Positions 22,807-25,835 of a stretch of DNA of 25,835 nucleotides are shown piece after piece. Made by a program: the position numbers and the translations under genes. Position 1 is the first letter of the stretch, and every line of letters begins with the position of its first letter. The notes below the pieces were generated by a model. It was not told where the DNA came from. It did not search any database and worked only from the letters and a program-made list of their open reading frames with translations. The stretch comes from a virus. The stretch covers positions 1 to 25,835 of the IMG/VR virus record IMGVR_UViG_3300009320_000105, one strand, 5' to 3'.

Positions 22807-23361
22807 TTAAGCTGCTACTGTCCTAATTATCTTAAAATGCTTCTTGTTCGCTGCTAGAGCTGCGGCATCAAAACCTGTTGTCGCTTCGACTGAATGAAAC
22901 TCATAAGGAAATTCATGAGTATCTGCTTCATTAAACGTCATAGCAATCTTACCTGCGCCTTCTACCTTAAACATGTGAATGTCTATGGTACTGCCATCAG
23001 GTTGTATGTGCAGAAATCTCACTGCCTTATCAGCCATATCCATGTCTCCGCCGAATTCAAACGTCTCATCCGGGTTGCTTGCGCCTGTAACACCTGCGCC
23101 CAGGGCTGCATTAAAGTTGTCAAAATTCCACTCTATGCCAGTTACCTTAAGGATTACTTCTTCCTTAATAGCATATTGCTTCACTTTTGACTGAGGGCTA
23201 CCCTGAAAAATCTCAAGGCGCGTTCTCTCAACTGAAAGTTCTGCATTGCCCTTTACTGCTCCGAGTTCCACAGTCGGTGTCGTTCCTTCCGATCCTAAAT
23301 ACAATACTCCAGGACCAAAAGAAAACCGCTTGTGTTGATACGTTGGGACATTATAAGCCAT
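22807..23361 (-). CDS. Major tail tube protein
   Basis: 184 residues, AGGAGG before the ATG. The sequence is strand-rich (RFSFGPGVLYLGSEG, VELGAVKGNAELSVERTRLEIFQG, VKQYAIKEEVILKVTGIEWN), and FDAAALAANKK is near the end. This length, the fold pattern and the place between tail terminator and chaperones identify the tube subunit that stacks in hexamers around the tape measure. Confidence 0.8.
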   Translation of the reverse strand: MAYNVPTYQHKRFSFGPGVLYLGSEGTTPTVELGAVKGNAELSVERTRLEIFQGSPQSKVKQYAIKEEVILKVTGIEWNFDNFNAALGAGVTGASNPDETFEFGGDMDMADKAVRFLHIQPDGSTIDIHMFKVEGAGKIAMTFNEADTHEFPYEFHSVEATTGFDAAALAANKKHFKIIRTVAA

Positions 23362-23365
23362 TGTC

Positions 23366-23560
23366 TCATTCCTCCTTTCCTTCAGATTTTACTTTATCGT
23401 CAATTGCCGTATTTCTCTTGCCACACCGGCAACAAGTAATCGTTACTTTTCCACCTTCTACATCTACATATAAATCTTTTCGCTTAATACGAATTATTTT
23501 ATTATCTTCAATCCAAGCTAATGTAAATTTACAAGCTATGCATAGCCATTCTTTTATCAT
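23366..23560 (-). CDS. Small zinc-ribbon protein, Com-like
   Basis: 64 residues; the start overlaps the upstream stop by 4 nt (ATGA). There are two CxxC knuckles: CIAC near residue 7 and CCRC near residue 43. The layout CxxC-xxxL to I-T-C-x-R-C-G-K-R resembles the Mu Com zinc finger, a translational activator. The lysine-rich middle could bind nucleic acid. Its tail-module location differs from Mu com, so the function may differ. Confidence 0.55.
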   Translation of the reverse strand: MIKEWLCIACKFTLAWIEDNKIIRIKRKDLYVDVEGGKVTITCCRCGKRNTAIDDKVKSEGKEE

Positions 23561-23970
23561 ATTGCCACCACCGCATATCTGGCCGGCAAATGATGTGATT
23601 TAGAATCAACATCATACATCAACGGCCCGATGCCTGTTTCCATGATCTGTTTTAATTCAATATCTATCGTTGTATCCTTCAAAGTTTCACGATGAAGCAA
23701 TGCCCTCACTCTTCTAAAACAAGTCATGACATCGTCAACTGTATATTTATCAACAGGAAACCACAAATCTATTTGAATAACTATATCCACCATGGCTGGC
23801 ACGTTAGTCCTTGCCTGTCCGGGCAAAAGCGCAATCGATATTGCTGGAAATATAGGATTTTCAATAGTAGACGGATGTTGAGCGTAAACTTTATCCTTCA
23901 CAAATCCTTTTATAGTTGTATCCGCTTTTAATATATTTCGTATTTTTTCTATTACCTTATATTCAGCCAT
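23557..23970 (-). CDS. Tail terminator / tail completion protein
   Basis: 137 residues, AGGAG before the ATG. The pattern (EKIRNILKADTTIKGFVKDKVYAQHPSTIENPIFPAISIALLPG, then DIVIQIDLWFP, then MYDVDSKSHHLPARYAVV) fits the gpU/DUF3168-like terminator group, which caps the tail tube and joins it to the head. Between an HK97 gp10-like gene and the major tail protein this is the expected order. Confidence 0.65.
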   Translation of the reverse strand: MAEYKVIEKIRNILKADTTIKGFVKDKVYAQHPSTIENPIFPAISIALLPGQARTNVPAMVDIVIQIDLWFPVDKYTVDDVMTCFRRVRALLHRETLKDTTIDIELKQIMETGIGPLMYDVDSKSHHLPARYAVVAI

Positions 23971-24475
23971 GCGTTTCAGCTCCTCTGAAATTTACAACTA
24001 AATCCCTGAGATTAGTATTTAACAGAACTCCTACTTTGCCCTGAAATCTTTTATTAAACAAACTACCTGATAATACATCTCTAGGTATCATTCTCGATGT
24101 ACCCCAGATAATAGCCTGCGCATATCCAGTCCTTCCTTGATCCAATCCCACCCATCCGCTGACTTTAAGCTGACCTCCTAGTACAGATGCTTCACTAGAT
24201 CCCTTGAATTTACTACTTAATAGTTTGCCGCTCTGTCGATGAACTAACCATGGCGGCTTATGTAATCCTTTGCCCTCAGGCCCATGCCTGCGCGCATAAG
24301 GATGCCCTAATTTAGTAAGATCAGCCTGGCTATGATCAGATAAGCTCATATTTTTAGTGACTTCTCCATCAAGTATATCAGCTGCTTTTTTCATTACCTT
24401 CGTAGCATGCCTTTCAAACCCGCCTCCGAATGCTTTTATATTTCTGGCAACTACATCTGCTCCACTAACAGGCAT
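23963..24475 (-). CDS. HK97 gp10-like head-tail connector/tail-completion protein
   Basis: 170 residues, AGGA just before the ATG, overlapping the glycosyltransferase stop by 11 bp and the next gene by 8 bp. The helical N-terminus (FERHATKVMKKAADILDGEVTKNM), the middle PPWLVHRQSGKLLSSKF and the strand-rich GQLKVSGWVGLDQGRTGYAQAIIWGTSRMIPRD match the HK97-gp10-like family of neck/tail-completion proteins. Confidence 0.75.
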   Translation of the reverse strand: MPVSGADVVARNIKAFGGGFERHATKVMKKAADILDGEVTKNMSLSDHSQADLTKLGHPYARRHGPEGKGLHKPPWLVHRQSGKLLSSKFKGSSEASVLGGQLKVSGWVGLDQGRTGYAQAIIWGTSRMIPRDVLSGSLFNKRFQGKVGVLLNTNLRDLVVNFRGAETHG

Positions 24476-25835
24476 TTTTTCCTACCTTTACATTCCCGAT
24501 GCTTTTTGATTTCAAATATTCTAATATCTCTTTGGCCTCAGGCACAAAAGGATGAGTCTCTGGGATAAATTGCAACACATTCTCTAAAAATATCTTTGTA
24601 CTTTTTATATTCAAAGCTGCCATCTGCTGATGTGAATGCCAAAATCTCGGATTGACTTGTATCGATTTCTGAAAGCACTGTAAGGCCTTTTTCTCTTCAT
24701 CATTGTTCAACCAATGAAGCGCAAGGTTAAAATAAGGCCGTGGATCCTTGCCTTCTGTTATTTCAATCTGCTGTTCATTAAGTTTTGTATAATATTGAAG
24801 CTTACCTTCCACTCTATTTTTATCCTTAAGATATCCACCATGATGTAATTTGACCGGCGAACGTCCTATCTTCACTGGTCTTCTATTTTTCATAGCCGCC
24901 ATCGAATCATCAATCGTTTCGTGAATTATTCCTGTATAATAAAACTCTGGAATATTACGATACAATCTGACTGACTCCGTAGATGCATATACTGGTTTTT
25001 GCCCGGGCATAGTTTTCTTAAGGTAATTTATAACATGGAAGATTATCGCATCTGCCTCAGACTCTATCATTTTGAACAATTTATAGATGTCTTCCATCTC
25101 AAATCTCTCATCCGCATCCATCATAAGGATCCATTTCTGCGTAGCATGTAACTTTGCAAAGTTACGAGGTATTGAGTAATTGTCCGGCCAGGGCATCTGT
25201 AATAATTTCACTGGTACAGATGAATATTTGGCAAAATGCTTTATCAATTCAACCGTTTTATCCGTTGATCCTGTATCAACAATAATATATTCGTCCACTA
25301 AACATTCTAAATTACTTATGCATGCCTGAATTCTTTCCTCTTCATTCTTGACCATCATGATGCAACTGATGCCATTATTAGGATCATACTTTTCAAGCTG
25401 CACATTCATATCTATCAAATGCGAATAATCCTTATTTCCAATATCTCTTGAATCCTTAAAGTGGTCATTCGCCTGATAAAATTCATACTTCTTTTGCCTC
25501 TGATCGGTCGTATCATATCCTAAATGCTTTACCCTAATATTCGACCATGTGATATTTTCAGGTGCTATAATCGGGTTTGATCCGCAATGATGTCCTTCCG
25601 GATGAATTGAAGTAATCTCCTGTCTTTTTATCAGCCTAAAAAATCTGTGATTAGTAAAATCACCAAAAGTAGAATCAGCTCTAAAATATTCGTCTCCATT
25701 GCGCCTCTCCCAAATAGTGCGCCATCTATAACTATAAGCAAATATCTCCGGATTGCGCGGATTCATCATCTTTTGAACCCTCTCGACAAATTTATCCTCG
25801 TAGACCTCATCTCCGTCAACTGATATGCACCAATC
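24465..25835 (-). CDS. Tandem family-2 glycosyltransferase (5' end outside window)
   Basis: The frame is open to the window edge: 456 residues are visible and the start is missing. The first residues, DWCISVDGDEVYED, are the metal/sugar-nucleotide motif of one GT2 domain. The ATG at 25769 is therefore internal. A complete second GT2 domain follows: GISCIMMVKNEEERIQACI, DEYIIVDTGSTDKTVELI, then WILMMDADERFEMED, with the DxD coded at about 25107-25121. The C-terminal region (PYFNLALHWLNNDEEKKALQCFQKSIQVNPRFWHSHQQ) is TPR-like. It transfers sugars to a protein or surface glycan; virion or host-envelope decoration is possible. It is unusual just before the neck/tail genes. Confidence 0.75.
   Translation of the reverse strand, partial: DWCISVDGDEVYEDKFVERVQKMMNPRNPEIFAYSYRWRTIWERRNGDEYFRADSTFGDFTNHRFFRLIKRQEITSIHPEGHHCGSNPIIAPENITWSNIRVKHLGYDTTDQRQKKYEFYQANDHFKDSRDIGNKDYSHLIDMNVQLEKYDPNNGISCIMMVKNEEERIQACISNLECLVDEYIIVDTGSTDKTVELIKHFAKYSSVPVKLLQMPWPDNYSIPRNFAKLHATQKWILMMDADERFEMEDIYKLFKMIESEADAIIFHVINYLKKTMPGQKPVYASTESVRLYRNIPEFYYTGIIHETIDDSMAAMKNRRPVKIGRSPVKLHHGGYLKDKNRVEGKLQYYTKLNEQQIEITEGKDPRPYFNLALHWLNNDEEKKALQCFQKSIQVNPRFWHSHQQMAALNIKSTKIFLENVLQFIPETHPFVPEAKEILEYLKSKSIGNVKVGKNAC

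Noticed and set aside
25767-25769. ATG at 25769 as the start of the glycosyltransferase
   Set aside because: The frame is open to the window edge and the upstream residues contain a GT2 VDGDE motif, so this ATG is internal.
1-25835. CRISPR arrays, tRNA or rRNA genes, insertion sequences
   Set aside because: No regular spaced repeats, no cloverleaf or rRNA-like stretch, and no transposase-like protein was seen on reading both strands.

Overview
This window is a piece of a tailed double-stranded DNA bacteriophage or prophage, AT-rich (roughly 40% GC by eye). The morphogenesis genes are those of a siphovirus: tail terminator, major tail protein, G/GT-type tail chaperones, TP901-type tape measure, Dit-like distal tail protein, hub, fibres and a lysis/envelope cassette. 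No contractile sheath, integrase, tRNA, rRNA or CRISPR array is seen. Sec signal peptides, lipoproteins and a possible small outer-membrane protein suggest a host with two membranes. The host cannot be named from the sequence. Shine-Dalgarno sites and sigma70-like promoters (TTGACA, 17 bp, TAATAT/TAAACT) are clear.

Layout. Bases 1-7229 (+): the end of a small gene, then a 2354-residue polyvalent protein with two zincin motifs, an ADP-ribosyltransferase-like region, a winged helix, a permuted DNA methyltransferase and a membrane-associated C-terminus. Bases 7233-8039 (-): a lipoprotein metallopeptidase. Bases 8040-9890: a control region with three small ribbon-helix-helix-like proteins, a helix-turn-helix protein, a 41-residue gene, several promoters, and a 349-bp gene-free stretch. 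That stretch holds a strong promoter, a 28-bp site closely resembling the XerC/XerD site dif, nested inverted repeats and a perfect DnaA-box match. Bases 9940-11124 (+): a membrane-anchored protein and a protein of unknown role.

Bases 11092-25835 (-) form one compact operon-like block, read right to left. It starts with a tandem glycosyltransferase cut by the window edge. Tail genes follow, including a probable programmed -1 frameshift at a TTTTTTG heptamer. Then come the hub and a fibre, and three consecutive large fibre- or LamG-like proteins that carry Sec signal peptides. It ends with small membrane proteins, an exported protein, a coiled-coil protein with a lipoprotein gene nested out of frame, and a six-helix membrane protein. 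Head genes are probably to the right of the window.

Most notable: (1) the dif-like site beside a DnaA box and a large palindrome, which suggests Xer-dependent integration or multimer resolution (a phage-plasmid lifestyle); (2) fibre-like proteins apparently addressed to the Sec pathway; (3) the giant polyvalent protein with a DVPY catalytic variant and two HExxH motifs.
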